NCBI GenBank assembly: GCA_965267475.1
Contig: OZ254079.1
Span: 1,798,001 to 1,862,000 of the forward strand
Length of the DNA stretch: 64,000 bases
Origin: JBCBKU01 sp965267475
GTDB taxonomy: Bacteria; Pseudomonadota; Alphaproteobacteria; Rhodobacterales; Rhodobacteraceae
Direction of reading: 5' to 3'
Shown here: positions 49,652 to 57,387 of the stretch, piece by piece
How positions within the stretch are numbered: the first letter of the stretch is position 1
How the letters are laid out: each line of letters starts with the position of its first letter
Translations under genes and position numbers: made by a program
The notes under the pieces: model-generated
Told to the model about the DNA's origin: nothing
Databases searched by the model: none
What the model saw: only the letters and a program-made list of their open reading frames with translations

Positions 49652-50839
49652 TCAGACGCGTTCGATGGCCAATGCCGTCGCTTCACCGCCGCCAATACAG
49701 ATCCCGGCCACACCCCGAGACTGATCCCGCGCCGCGAGGGCATTCAGCAGCGTAACGATGATCCGGGCCCCGGATGCACCGATTGGATGGCCAAGCGCAC
49801 AGGCTCCGCCATGGATGTTGACCACGTCACGGGGCAAGCCGAGTTCGTGCATCGCCGCCATGGCGACCACGGCGAAAGCTTCATTCACCTCAAACAGATC
49901 GACGCTCGATTTCTCCCAGCCTGCACGCTCCAAAACCTTCTCGATGGCTTGAACCGGCGCGGTCGTGAACCATTGCGGTTCTTGTGCATGGGTTGCCTGG
50001 GCCACGATCCGGGCCAAAGGCGTCAGCCCGCGTCGCTCAGCCTCGCTTTCGCGCATGAGAACGAGCGCCGCCGCCCCATCCGAGATCGAGCTGGAATTGG
50101 CGGGCGTCACTGTCCCATCTTTGCGGAACGCTGGCTTCAATTGCGGAATTTTCTCAAGATTTGCGGTCAGCGGCTGTTCGTCCTGGCTGACCGTCACGTC
50201 GCCTTTGCGGGTCTTCACGGTGACCGGTTCAACTTCGGCCTCGAAATGTCCGCTTTCTATGGCGGCCTTCGCGCGGGTCAGAGATCCGATCGCGTATTCA
50301 TCCTGGGCCTCGCGCGTGAACTGATAATGCTCGGCGCAATCCTCGGCATAGGTTCCCATCAGGCGCCCGTGGTCATAGGCGTCCTCGAGCCCGTCGATGA
50401 ACATGTGATCGGTGACAGGGTCCCCATGTCCCAGCCGATAGCCGCCCCGCGCCCGCCCCAAGAGATACGGCGCGTTGGTCATGCTTTCCATGCCCCCTGC
50501 GACCATCACATCGAAGGTACCGGACGCGATGCTGTCATGGGCCAGCATGACGGTTTTCATCGCGGAACCGCACATCTTCGACAGTGTCGAGGCTCCAGCG
50601 GACCACGGCAGCCCCGCATTGTGCGCCGCTTGCCGGGCAGGGGCCTGCCGGACGCCGCCGAAGAGGCAAAGCCCCATCACAACCTCATCCACATCTTCGG
50701 GCGGAATGCCCGCCCGGTCCAGCGCTGCCCGAATGGCCACCCCACCAAGATCTGGTGCGGTCGCTGCCGAAAGGCTGCCTTGAAACCCGCCCATTGGGGT
50801 GCGGGCGGCGCCGGCGATGACGATAGGATCAGTGGACAT
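49652..50839 (-). CDS. acetyl-CoA C-acyltransferase (thiolase)
   Basis: A 395-residue thiolase with nucleophile Cys90 in LSKMCGSAMKTV, AGGMESMTNAPYLL, the catalytic His in GGACALGHPIGASGAR and the second Cys in GICIGGGEATALAIE. It condenses or cleaves acyl-CoA units. Acetoacetyl-CoA thiolase and beta-ketothiolase activities both fit, and it could use acetoacetate made by the leucine pathway once activated. The start at 50839 follows AAAGGATGTG. It is monocistronic by appearance. Confidence 0.92.
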   Translation of the reverse strand: MSTDPIVIAGAARTPMGGFQGSLSAATAPDLGGVAIRAALDRAGIPPEDVDEVVMGLCLFGGVRQAPARQAAHNAGLPWSAGASTLSKMCGSAMKTVMLAHDSIASGTFDVMVAGGMESMTNAPYLLGRARGGYRLGHGDPVTDHMFIDGLEDAYDHGRLMGTYAEDCAEHYQFTREAQDEYAIGSLTRAKAAIESGHFEAEVEPVTVKTRKGDVTVSQDEQPLTANLEKIPQLKPAFRKDGTVTPANSSSISDGAAALVLMRESEAERRGLTPLARIVAQATHAQEPQWFTTAPVQAIEKVLERAGWEKSSVDLFEVNEAFAVVAMAAMHELGLPRDVVNIHGGACALGHPIGASGARIIVTLLNALAARDQSRGVAGICIGGGEATALAIERV

Positions 50840-50954
50840 GGCACATCCTTTTGCGGCGAACACGTGCCCCAAAGGCTAATGCGGCCCAGCACAGGGTACA
50901 ATCCATTGCGGGATCGACGCGCAACCCCAGTTCACGTCCATTGAGAAGGAAAAG

Positions 50955-51038
50955 TGGTGGGCGACCCTGGAATCGAACCAGGCGTGCGTCTCCGCGAGGG
51001 AGTTACAGTCCCCTGCCACACCTTGCGGCCTGTCGCCC
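50955..51038 (-). tRNA. tRNA-Tyr (anticodon GTA)
   Basis: On the minus strand GGGCGAC pairs with GTCGCCC as a 7-base acceptor stem followed by A and an encoded CCA. The T-arm is CCTGG-TTCGATT-CCAGG, the anticodon loop is CTGTAAC with GTA, and the D-arm is GCC/GGC around a GG-containing loop. The extra arm is long, as expected for bacterial tyrosine tRNA. Total length is 84 bases with CCA. Position 8 is A instead of the usual T, which is worth noting. Confidence 0.96.
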
Positions 51039-51070
51039 ACTGCCGACCGCGAAGGGCCAACGTGCAGGGC

Positions 51071-51099
51071 GGAATATCCGCGCTGATTTCGCACGTCAA
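51071..51099 (-). promoter_or_regulatory. promoter of tRNA-Tyr
   Basis: Read on the minus strand, TTGACG and TATTCC are separated by exactly 17 bases. The predicted start of transcription is about 25 bases before the tRNA 5' end. This is the best sigma-70 match in the window. Confidence 0.68.
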
Positions 51100-51191
51100 C
51101 TCTGAAAATGGCAGGCCTTTGCTGCTGGAAAGCGCCGATTTTGCGAAGCTTGGCTTGGCAATGGCCGTCCGGGCGGATAGGCGCACGTTCC

Positions 51192-51962
51192 ATGAAGAAA
51201 CCTGATTGGGTGATCCGCAAAGAACAGGCGCGCCGGAAGGCCGGGTCCGAGACCATTTGGGTCTTTGGCCTGCATGCCGTGCGCGATGCGCTTTTGAACC
51301 CCAAACGCGACAAGCGGCGGCTGGTCCTGACAAAGAATGCCGCAGATCGGTTGGGCGATGCCATACCCAAAAGCGGGATCGTTCCGGAGATGGCCGATCC
51401 GCGCAAGTTCCCGGTCAATCTGGATCCGGGATCGGTTCACCAGGGCGCCGCATTGGAAGTGGCGCCATTGGATTGGGGATCGGTGGCGGATATCGCGGCA
51501 GGACCCGGTCCCGTCGTGCTTCTGGACCGAGTGACGGACCCCCATAATGTGGGGGCCATCCTGCGCTCGGCCGAGGTGTTCGGTGCATCCGCGGTGATCG
51601 CGCCAACACGCCATTCCGCGCCGGAAACCGGAGCGCTGGCGAAGTCCGCCTCGGGCGCGCTGGAACGCCAGCCGTATCTACGCGTCCAAAACCTTGCGCG
51701 AGCCATGGAGCAACTGAAGGACGCCGGTTATCTTTGTATCGGACTTGCCGGAGAAGCCCAGACCGAGATGTCCGCTGCCCTTGCCGAACTGGAGCACGAC
51801 CGGCCCATCGCGATCGTACTGGGTGCCGAGGGTCCGGGATTGCGCGAAAAAACCCGCGACACCTGCGATCAATTGGTGCGGATCGATCCCGCGGGCGCAT
51901 TTGGCTCGCTCAATGTCTCCAATGCGGCGGCTGTCGCCCTATATGCAGTGCAACGCCGCTGA
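51192..51962 (+). CDS. rlmB: 23S rRNA (guanosine-2'-O)-methyltransferase, TrmH/SpoU family
   Basis: A 256-residue SPOUT methyltransferase that probably methylates the ribose of G2251 in 23S rRNA. A substrate-binding N-terminal part (TIWVFGLHAVRDALLNPKR) precedes the knotted domain with LLDRVTDPHNVGAILRSAEVFG, IVLGAEGPGLREKTRDTCD and FGSLNVSNAAAVALY, the three SpoU motifs. ATG 51192 is used; the longer frame from 51108 would reach into the promoter region of tRNA-Tyr. It is divergent from that tRNA. Confidence 0.92.
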   Translation: MKKPDWVIRKEQARRKAGSETIWVFGLHAVRDALLNPKRDKRRLVLTKNAADRLGDAIPKSGIVPEMADPRKFPVNLDPGSVHQGAALEVAPLDWGSVADIAAGPGPVVLLDRVTDPHNVGAILRSAEVFGASAVIAPTRHSAPETGALAKSASGALERQPYLRVQNLARAMEQLKDAGYLCIGLAGEAQTEMSAALAELEHDRPIAIVLGAEGPGLREKTRDTCDQLVRIDPAGAFGSLNVSNAAAVALYAVQRR

Positions 51963-51970
51963 GAGGATCC

Positions 51971-52273
51971 ATGCCCCAGACCAAAGTTGCCACCTGTTCT
52001 TATTGCGGAACCCGCGCGGCCCTAGTCCTGCGCGGAACGGACCGCCACGAGTTGTCCTGTTCGGCCTGCGGCGCGCCGCTCCACGATTTAAAGATGCTGA
52101 AGGCAGATCACCCCAACCGATCCGCTGCCGAGCGTCCTTTCAAAGGCAAGACCAGGAAGCCGCGACATCCGCATCGGGACAACCGCAAGAAGGACAAACG
52201 CCGAAGAAGGTCGGGGTTTGGGTATTGGCTGGCGGAAGAGCTGTTTGACGTCGTCGAGGATATTTTCGACTGA
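51971..52273 (+). CDS. small zinc-ribbon protein with basic linker
   Basis: 100 residues: a two-knuckle zinc ribbon (CSYCGTRAALVLRG, then CSACGAPLHDL) at residues 9-41, a highly basic stretch (KGKTRKPRHPHRDNRKKDKR) and an acidic hydrophobic tail (WLAEELFDVVEDIFD). Such a build suggests nucleic-acid or ribosome contact, in line with its place 8 bases after rlmB. No characterised relative is known to me. Confidence 0.76.
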   Translation: MPQTKVATCSYCGTRAALVLRGTDRHELSCSACGAPLHDLKMLKADHPNRSAAERPFKGKTRKPRHPHRDNRKKDKRRRRSGFGYWLAEELFDVVEDIFD

Positions 52274-52390
52274 AACATTTGGCCGCCAATTGTGACGGCT
52301 GTTCACACATCCGTGGCCCGTCTTTTCACGGTATCTTCGGAGCTTCATCTTAGGGCCAGACGCAAATCCCTGATCCAGGAGACCCGAACC

Positions 52391-52852
52391 ATGACTTCCC
52401 GCCGCGCTTTCTTGGGCCTTTTGGCCGCCGCACCCGCCGCCGCTGCCGCAATCGGTACGCCAGCTTTCGCAGCAGAACCGAACGTGTATCAGACCGGTGG
52501 CGTTGCCATCAACGGATATGACCCGGTCGCCTATTTCACCGAAGAGAAACCGGTCAAAGGCTCGGCAAGTTTCACAAGCGACCATGATGGCGCGACATTC
52601 CAGTTCGCCAGCGCCGAAAACAAGGCGATGTTCGATGCCGACCCAGCCAAATTCGCGCCGCAATACGGCGGATACTGCGCTTTTGCCGTCGCCAACGGCT
52701 ACACCGCCAAAACGGATCCCGATGCCTGGACGGTTCACGACAACAAGCTTTATCTGAACTTCTCGAAAGGCGTTCGGCGCCGCTGGTCGCGTGACATTCC
52801 CGGAAACATTGAGAAGGGCGATGCCAACTGGCCGGCCGTCCTGAACGGATAG
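52391..52852 (+). CDS. Tat-exported YHS-domain protein
   Basis: 153 residues. MTSRRAFLGLLAAAPAA is a twin-arginine signal with cleavage near AFAAEP. The mature part is a YHS-like domain: GVAINGYDPVAYFTEEKPVKG, FQFASAENKAMFDADPAKFAPQYGGYCAFA and TVHDNKLYLNFSKGV. YHS domains are thought to bind metals, and such exported versions are common in marine bacteria without known function. ATG 52391 follows CAGGAGAC. Confidence 0.87.
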   Translation: MTSRRAFLGLLAAAPAAAAAIGTPAFAAEPNVYQTGGVAINGYDPVAYFTEEKPVKGSASFTSDHDGATFQFASAENKAMFDADPAKFAPQYGGYCAFAVANGYTAKTDPDAWTVHDNKLYLNFSKGVRRRWSRDIPGNIEKGDANWPAVLNG

Positions 52853-52944
52853 CCTTTAACTTGTCCACAGCTAATCTCGGGCAGGGGGCGCTCTATTAAC
52901 CCCCTGTTCACATCTCTGCGACAGTCTCTTTAACAGGCGAATGT

Positions 52945-53054
52945 AGAGCCTAACTCTTCACCCAGGAGCATGGGTACGGAACACCCGTGTCTCCCTTCAC
53001 TGTCCCTCGTTCCGTGACTTGCGCCCGAACCTTGTTCGGGCGCATTTTTATTTC
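52945..53054 (+). ncRNA. candidate small RNA with C-rich loop and terminator
   Basis: The 243-base gap behind the YHS gene contains a stem ACGGAAC (52976-52982) with GTTCCGT (53009-53015). Its 26-base loop carries CTCCCTTC and GTCCCTC, pyrimidine-rich anti-Shine-Dalgarno-like sequence. A strong terminator follows 5 bases later. Stem-loop, exposed C-rich loop and terminator together look like a trans-acting small RNA, though a structured 3' end of the YHS message is also possible. No convincing promoter was found, and the 5' end is a guess. Confidence 0.4.
53021..53054 (+). terminator. rho-independent terminator
   Basis: GCGCCCGAAC and GTTCGGGCGC form a perfect 10-base stem with loop CTT, followed by ATTTTTATTT on the plus strand. 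It ends the YHS or small-RNA transcript, facing the convergent hisE. Confidence 0.92.
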
Positions 53055-53095
53055 AAAATCAAACATGTGACAGGAGAAATTAAAGTAAGCGCTGG

Positions 53096-53404
53096 TTACC
53101 GTGCGGCTTTTTCGGCAAGGCCCGAGGTACCTTCACGCGCCGCTAGCGCGTCCAGCACGTCCTCAAGCGGCACGTCTCGCGACGCCAGCATCACCAGCAG
53201 GTGATACAAGACGTCCGCGGCCTCGGACGTCAGCGCCGCCTTTTCGCCTTTTACGGCTTCTATGATGGCCTCGACAGCCTCTTCCCCGAACTTCTCGGCG
53301 CATTTTTCCGGCCCCTGCGACAAAAGCTTGGCCGTCCAGGATGCTTCCGGATCCGCGCCCTTGCGGGATGCAATCACCGCGTAAAGATCGTCCAACCTGC
53401 TCAT
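53096..53404 (-). CDS. hisE: phosphoribosyl-ATP diphosphatase
   Basis: The second step of histidine synthesis, removing pyrophosphate from phosphoribosyl-ATP. The 102-residue MazG-like helical protein has KCAEKFGEEAVEAIIEA and SEAADVLYHLLVML with the metal-binding acidic residues. It is a stand-alone HisE, not fused to HisI, as usual in alphaproteobacteria. ATG overlaps the hisF stop (ATGA). Confidence 0.95.
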   Translation of the reverse strand: MSRLDDLYAVIASRKGADPEASWTAKLLSQGPEKCAEKFGEEAVEAIIEAVKGEKAALTSEAADVLYHLLVMLASRDVPLEDVLDALAAREGTSGLAEKAAR

Positions 53405-54162
53405 CCCATCCTCATCGGTATGCCCGAGGCGGCCATGTGGGCCTTTGCCTCGCCAATCGTGTAGGTGCCAAAATGGAAGATCGATGCCGCCAGCACCGCG
53501 CTGGCACCCGCCAGGGTTACCCCTTCGACCAGGTGATCGAGCGTTCCGACCCCGCCCGAGGCGATCACAGGGATATCGACCGCATCGGTCACGGCCTTGG
53601 TCAACAGCAGATCAAACCCCTGTTTGGTGCCGTCGCCATCCATCGAGGTCAACAGGATCTCGCCTGCGCCTTTCTCGGCGGCGGTCCGGGCGAAATCGAC
53701 CGCATCGATCCCGGTTTCTCGACGTCCACCATGGGTGAAGATCTCCCACTTGGCCGGTCCCACTTTTTTGGCATCGATTGCACAGACAATGCACTGCGAC
53801 CCAAATCGAAGCGCGGCTTCTGTCAACACATCGGGGTTGGCCACGGCGGCCGAGTTGAAACTGACCTTGTCGGCCCCGGCAAGAAGCAGGTTTCGCACAT
53901 CGTCCACCGTCCGGACGCCGCCGCCAATTGTCAGCGGCATGAAACAGTGCTCGGCTGTGCGGCGCGCCAAGTCGAACATGGTGCCCCGGTTCTCGTGCGT
54001 TGCCTTGATGTCAAGGAAACAGAGTTCGTCCGCCCCAGCCGCATCATAGGCGATCGCTGCTTCTACCGGATCGCCGGCATCAACGATATCGACAAAGTTC
54101 ACGCCCTTGACCACGCGGCCCTCGGCCACATCGAGACAGGGGATGATCCGGGTTTTCAGCAT
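53401..54162 (-). CDS. hisF: imidazole glycerol phosphate synthase, cyclase subunit
   Basis: With HisH it converts PRFAR and ammonia to imidazole glycerol phosphate and AICAR. The 253-residue TIM barrel starts MLKTRIIPCLDVAEGRVVKG (catalytic Asp11). ELCFLDIKAT, LTIGGGVRTVDDVR, the second catalytic Asp region LLTSMDGDGTKQGFD and VIASGGVGTLDHL are intact. The start at 54162 is fixed by that N-terminus. Coupled to hisE. Confidence 0.97.
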   Translation of the reverse strand: MLKTRIIPCLDVAEGRVVKGVNFVDIVDAGDPVEAAIAYDAAGADELCFLDIKATHENRGTMFDLARRTAEHCFMPLTIGGGVRTVDDVRNLLLAGADKVSFNSAAVANPDVLTEAALRFGSQCIVCAIDAKKVGPAKWEIFTHGGRRETGIDAVDFARTAAEKGAGEILLTSMDGDGTKQGFDLLLTKAVTDAVDIPVIASGGVGTLDHLVEGVTLAGASAVLAASIFHFGTYTIGEAKAHMAASGIPMRMG

Positions 54163-54273
54163 GATCTCACAGTGATTTGAGCGGTTCGCCGCTTTCTTTA
54201 CGCCCAAGCGGTTGTGCTGGCCAGTCCGGTTCTGCGACGGTCGGGCCATCCGTTTCAATCTGGGAGAAAGACG

Positions 54274-54711
54274 ATGCGCGTTCTGACCCTTGTTGCCGCC
54301 CTACTGGCAGGAGCCCCCGCAATGGCCGAATTGATCACTGTTCCTACTTCGAAATCCGTTTCCGAGGCCGCAGATGCCCTGGAGGCCGCAGTGGATGGGG
54401 CCGGTGCGAAAGTGTTCGCCCGGGTCGATCATGCGGCGGGCGCGGCGAGCGTCAACATGGCGCTGGATGATGCGACGCTGCTGGTCTTCGGCAATCCGAA
54501 GCTTGGCACGCCCGCCCTTCAGGCCGACCCGCGTGCAGGGCTTTTCCTGCCGCTGCGCGTTTTGATCTATGCGGGCGAGGACGGCGGCACGTTGATCACC
54601 TATGAAGATCCGGCAGCCATGTTCGACGGTCTTGAAATCCCGGGCGATGCCGAGGTGATTGCAAAGATGACAGGCGCATTGGGGAACCTGACGGCCAAAG
54701 CCGCCGAGTAG
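54274..54711 (+). CDS. secreted DUF302 protein
   Basis: 145 residues: signal peptide (VLTLVAALLAGAPAMAEL) and a DUF302 domain with TVPTSKSVSEAADALEAAV, VFARVDHAAGAASV, LLVFGNPKLGTPALQ, AGLFLPLRVLIYAG and TLITYEDPAAM. The function of the family is unproven, and periplasmic location is expected. ATG 54274 follows GGGAGAAAG. Opposite in strand to the his genes on both sides and ending 1 base from the DUF2867 gene. Confidence 0.85.
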   Translation: MRVLTLVAALLAGAPAMAELITVPTSKSVSEAADALEAAVDGAGAKVFARVDHAAGAASVNMALDDATLLVFGNPKLGTPALQADPRAGLFLPLRVLIYAGEDGGTLITYEDPAAMFDGLEIPGDAEVIAKMTGALGNLTAKAAE

Positions 54712-54712
54712 A

Positions 54713-55171
54713 TCAGGCGCGCGCCACACGCGCGAGCGCGTTCCGTGCAATCAGGATGTGAAAGGGCAGGATGGCTTTCAGGTAAAGCCGTCCGCCCAGA
54801 TTGTGCCGCCGGACCCAGGTGGCCAGATAGATCCGTCCGTCGCGCGAGATCACCGAGACCCTGAAATCCAGGTGTTTGTCGTCAAATCCGGCGATGACTT
54901 CGTCCGCGGTTTCGGCCTCAACCGGGAAGGGCCCCAGCTTGTCCTCGGCGTCGGGCCCGTCCGGCATCAGTCCGAAGGGGGCAACCACAAGGTTGCGCAG
55001 CGCCACAAGCGCTCCGGCCCAGCCAGGGAAGTCCGTGATGATCTCGGCCGCCCGTCGCGGCGACGTGTCCGAGGCCACAGAGAAGCAATCGAGGAAATCG
55101 TCCGGTGCGCGGCGGTCCTCAAGAAGGCTACCAGGTGGCAATGTATCGGATGTCACAGGTGCGAAGGCCAT
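54713..55171 (-). CDS. DUF2867-like protein
   Basis: 152 residues without a signal peptide. Features: DDFLDCFSVASDTSPRRAAE, FPGWAGALVALRNLVVAPFG, and a C-terminal WVRRHNLGGRLYLKAILPFH. This matches the DUF2867 pattern known from SDR fusion partners and free-standing proteins, possibly a lipid-binding-like fold. The ATG at 55171 is chosen over that at 55183 because GAGGGG lies just before it. Confidence 0.77.
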   Translation of the reverse strand: MAFAPVTSDTLPPGSLLEDRRAPDDFLDCFSVASDTSPRRAAEIITDFPGWAGALVALRNLVVAPFGLMPDGPDAEDKLGPFPVEAETADEVIAGFDDKHLDFRVSVISRDGRIYLATWVRRHNLGGRLYLKAILPFHILIARNALARVARA

Positions 55172-55204
55172 GTTACCCCTCATTGGTTGGCGCGCCCAAT
55201 GGGG

Positions 55205-55585
55205 CTAACCACTTTTAGTTAAATGACGAATCCGCGTGATGATCTCAGCAACGCCAAGCAACAAGATCGTCGGTAACCCGGCAAAAACCAGATACAATCC
55301 ACCTAGGAAGTCGACCTGAAAAAGCAAGTCACCCAATCCATTGTCCAGGCGCGTGCAGGTCGCGGGTGCCTTTAGCCCATCGACACAGTTCCCATACCCG
55401 TATCCAAGCCGCGCCGACCCGACAACCACGGCCAGAAACACCATGGCTGCGATCCCATTTCCGGCACAACGGTTCTTGAAGATGAACCGCGCCGGACGGG
55501 CCACAGTCAGCGCCGTGTGCCAGGCACAGACAACCACAACCAAAGGTGGGAAAACGACGATCAGTAGAAAAAGCGCCGCCGCCAC
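55205..55585 (-). CDS. small membrane protein behind hisA
   Basis: 126 residues with three likely helices (ALFLLIVVFPPLVVVVCAW, IAAMVFLAVVVGSARLG, LGGLYLVFAGLPTILLLGVA) and two cysteines in a loop (NCVDGLKAPATC). GTG start 10 bases after the hisA stop. Unknown family. Its place between hisA and DUF2867, all on the minus strand, suggests a shared transcript. Confidence 0.6.
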   Translation of the reverse strand: MAAALFLLIVVFPPLVVVVCAWHTALTVARPARFIFKNRCAGNGIAAMVFLAVVVGSARLGYGYGNCVDGLKAPATCTRLDNGLGDLLFQVDFLGGLYLVFAGLPTILLLGVAEIITRIRHLTKSG

Positions 55586-55594
55586 AACGGTCCA

Positions 55595-56314
55595 CTAAGG
55601 CCTGAGCATGTGCAAGGCTGCACCCAGATCTATGGCCCCGTCATACAAGGCGCGGCCCGAGATTGCCCCCGCAATCACGCCTGTCGCATTCAATGCCGAC
55701 AAATCTTCGATCGATGACACACCGCCCGAGGCGATCACCGGTATCGACACGGCGCGTGCCAGCGCTTCAGTCGCAGCAATGTTCGGCCCCTGCATCGCCC
55801 CGTCACGGTCGATATCGGTATAAATGATCGCGGCAACCCCCGCATCCTCGAAGGATTTCGCAAGATCGGTTGCCATCACGTCGGTTTCTTCGGCCCAGCC
55901 TTTTGTTGCAACGCGCCCGCCCCGCGCATCGATGCCGACGGCCACCTTGCCCGGAAAAGCTGCCGCGGCTTCGCGCACCAGATCAGGGTTTTCGACAGCG
56001 ACAGTGCCAAGAATGACCCGTGACAGCCCTTTGGACAGCCACATCTCGATCGTCGCCATGTCACGGATCCCACCACCAAGCTGCGCAGGCACATCGACCG
56101 CGCCCAAAATGGCCTCGACCGCGGCGCCATTCACCGGACGACCGGCGAAAGCGCCGTTCAGATCCACAAGATGCAGCCAATCGCACCCTGCCGCGACGAA
56201 AGCGCGGGCCTGGGCCGCCGGATCCTCGCCAAATACGGTCGCGGCCTCCATATCGCCTCGCAGAAGGCGTACGCAGTTGCCGTCCTTAAGATCAATTGCC
56301 GGATACAGGATCAT
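55595..56314 (-). CDS. hisA: phosphoribosylformimino-5-aminoimidazole carboxamide ribotide isomerase
   Basis: The fourth step of histidine synthesis, an Amadori-type isomerisation. The 239-residue TIM barrel has MILYPAIDLKDGNCVRLLRG with Asp8, LHLVDLNGAFAGRPVN, PAQLGGGIRDMATIE, IIYTDIDRDGAMQGPN (second catalytic Asp) and PVIASGGVSSIEDL. ATG 56314 follows GGGGGCTCG; an in-frame longer start is unneeded. Separated from hisH by two DUF2147 genes on the other strand. Confidence 0.97.
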   Translation of the reverse strand: MILYPAIDLKDGNCVRLLRGDMEAATVFGEDPAAQARAFVAAGCDWLHLVDLNGAFAGRPVNGAAVEAILGAVDVPAQLGGGIRDMATIEMWLSKGLSRVILGTVAVENPDLVREAAAAFPGKVAVGIDARGGRVATKGWAEETDVMATDLAKSFEDAGVAAIIYTDIDRDGAMQGPNIAATEALARAVSIPVIASGGVSSIEDLSALNATGVIAGAISGRALYDGAIDLGAALHMLRP

Positions 56315-56542
56315 TCGAGCCCCCAAAGACCGTCGCGCCCCTTTGACACGGCCCGGCGGAAAGGAAAACCCGCTCTGCATCCTCTGCTTCACAAAATTTC
56401 TCCCGCCGGGGGCAACTGGGTCTCCCGGATCCTGCCCATCGGACGCTGCTTGACGTTGCGCAACCCAGTTGCGGCAGGACGCAAGGTCAAGCTTGCCCTG
56501 AATGGGCCCCATCGGCTGATCTGCCCGCGAGGAGGAGCAACC

Positions 56543-56929
56543 ATGAAACACTTGACCTTCGCGACTGTCCTTTGCTTTGCCGCGGGTGCCGCAACAGCAG
56601 ACCCTGTCCACGGCCTCTGGAAGACGCAGCCTGATGACAATGGCAATTTCGGCCATGTGGAAATCGGAACATGCGGTGAGACGATCTGCGGTGTGCTGCG
56701 CGCGGCGTTCGATGGCTCCGGGGCACCAGTGGCCTCGGAAAATATCGGCAAGCGTATTGTCTGGAACATGGCACCGAATGGAGATGGCGCCTATCGGAAC
56801 GGCAAGATCTATGCGCCCGACCGCGACAGGACTTACAATTCCAAGATGGATTTGGCGGGCGACCGTCTGACCGTCTTCGGTTGCGTAATCGGCATTTGCC
56901 GTGACCAGAACTGGACACGCGTCAACTGA
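56543..56929 (+). CDS. secreted DUF2147 protein, copy 1
   Basis: 128 residues: signal peptide (LTFATVLCFAAGAATAD) and DUF2147 domain with PVHGLWKTQPDDNG, CGETICGVL, WNMAPNGDGAYRNGKIYAPDRDRTY and LTVFGCVIGIC. This lipocalin-like beta domain is commonly exported and of unknown role. ATG 56543 follows GGAGGAG. The 228-base gap to the divergent hisA must contain both promoters. Confidence 0.87.
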   Translation: MKHLTFATVLCFAAGAATADPVHGLWKTQPDDNGNFGHVEIGTCGETICGVLRAAFDGSGAPVASENIGKRIVWNMAPNGDGAYRNGKIYAPDRDRTYNSKMDLAGDRLTVFGCVIGICRDQNWTRVN

Positions 56930-56994
56930 CCCGCGGGCACTGGAACGGCGAGCCAAGCAGCCTATATCTGGCCCATCATTGATGGAGGCCCGAT

Positions 56995-57387
56995 ATGCGC
57001 ACATGCGCCTTGCCGGTTTCCGTTTGGATGGCCACGGCTCTGCCACTTTGGGCGGCCGATCCGGTCATCGGGATCTGGCAAACCGAACCTGACCGCAAAG
57101 ACCTGGTCACCCATGTGGAACTTCGCCAATGCGGCGACAAGATCTGTGGCCGTTCAGCCCGCGCCTATGACACCGCCGGGCGCATGGTTCAGACCCCCCA
57201 TGTGGGCAAGGATTTCATTTGGGATCTGACACCCCAGGGCGATGGTCGCTATGACGGTGGAACGGTCTATGTGCCGCTTCTGGACGTGCATGCCCGCGCG
57301 AGTGCGCAGCTCACCGGCGACAGGCTCGTCGTGACAGGATGCAAAGGCATGGTTTGCGACGGCCAGACCTGGCGCCGCGTACGCTAG
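56995..57387 (+). CDS. secreted DUF2147 protein, copy 2
   Basis: 130 residues, paralogue of the gene 65 bases upstream: VIGIWQTEPDRKDLVTHVE, CGDKICGRSARAYD, WDLTPQGDGRYDGGTVYVP and VVTGCKGMVCDGQTWRRV. The cysteines align with copy 1. The signal peptide (CALPVSVWMATALPLWAAD) is less typical but adequate. Its 3' end overlaps that of hisH by 4 bases on the opposite strand. Confidence 0.86.
   Translation: MRTCALPVSVWMATALPLWAADPVIGIWQTEPDRKDLVTHVELRQCGDKICGRSARAYDTAGRMVQTPHVGKDFIWDLTPQGDGRYDGGTVYVPLLDVHARASAQLTGDRLVVTGCKGMVCDGQTWRRVR

Noticed and set aside
51734..51970. Upstream extension of the zinc-ribbon gene into rlmB
   Set aside because: The extension is a shadow of rlmB. The ATG at 51971 puts the first zinc knuckle near the N-terminus.
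52860..52870. DnaA-box-like TTGTCCACA, possible replication origin
   Set aside because: A single imperfect box without repeats, AT-rich unwinding DNA or replication genes.
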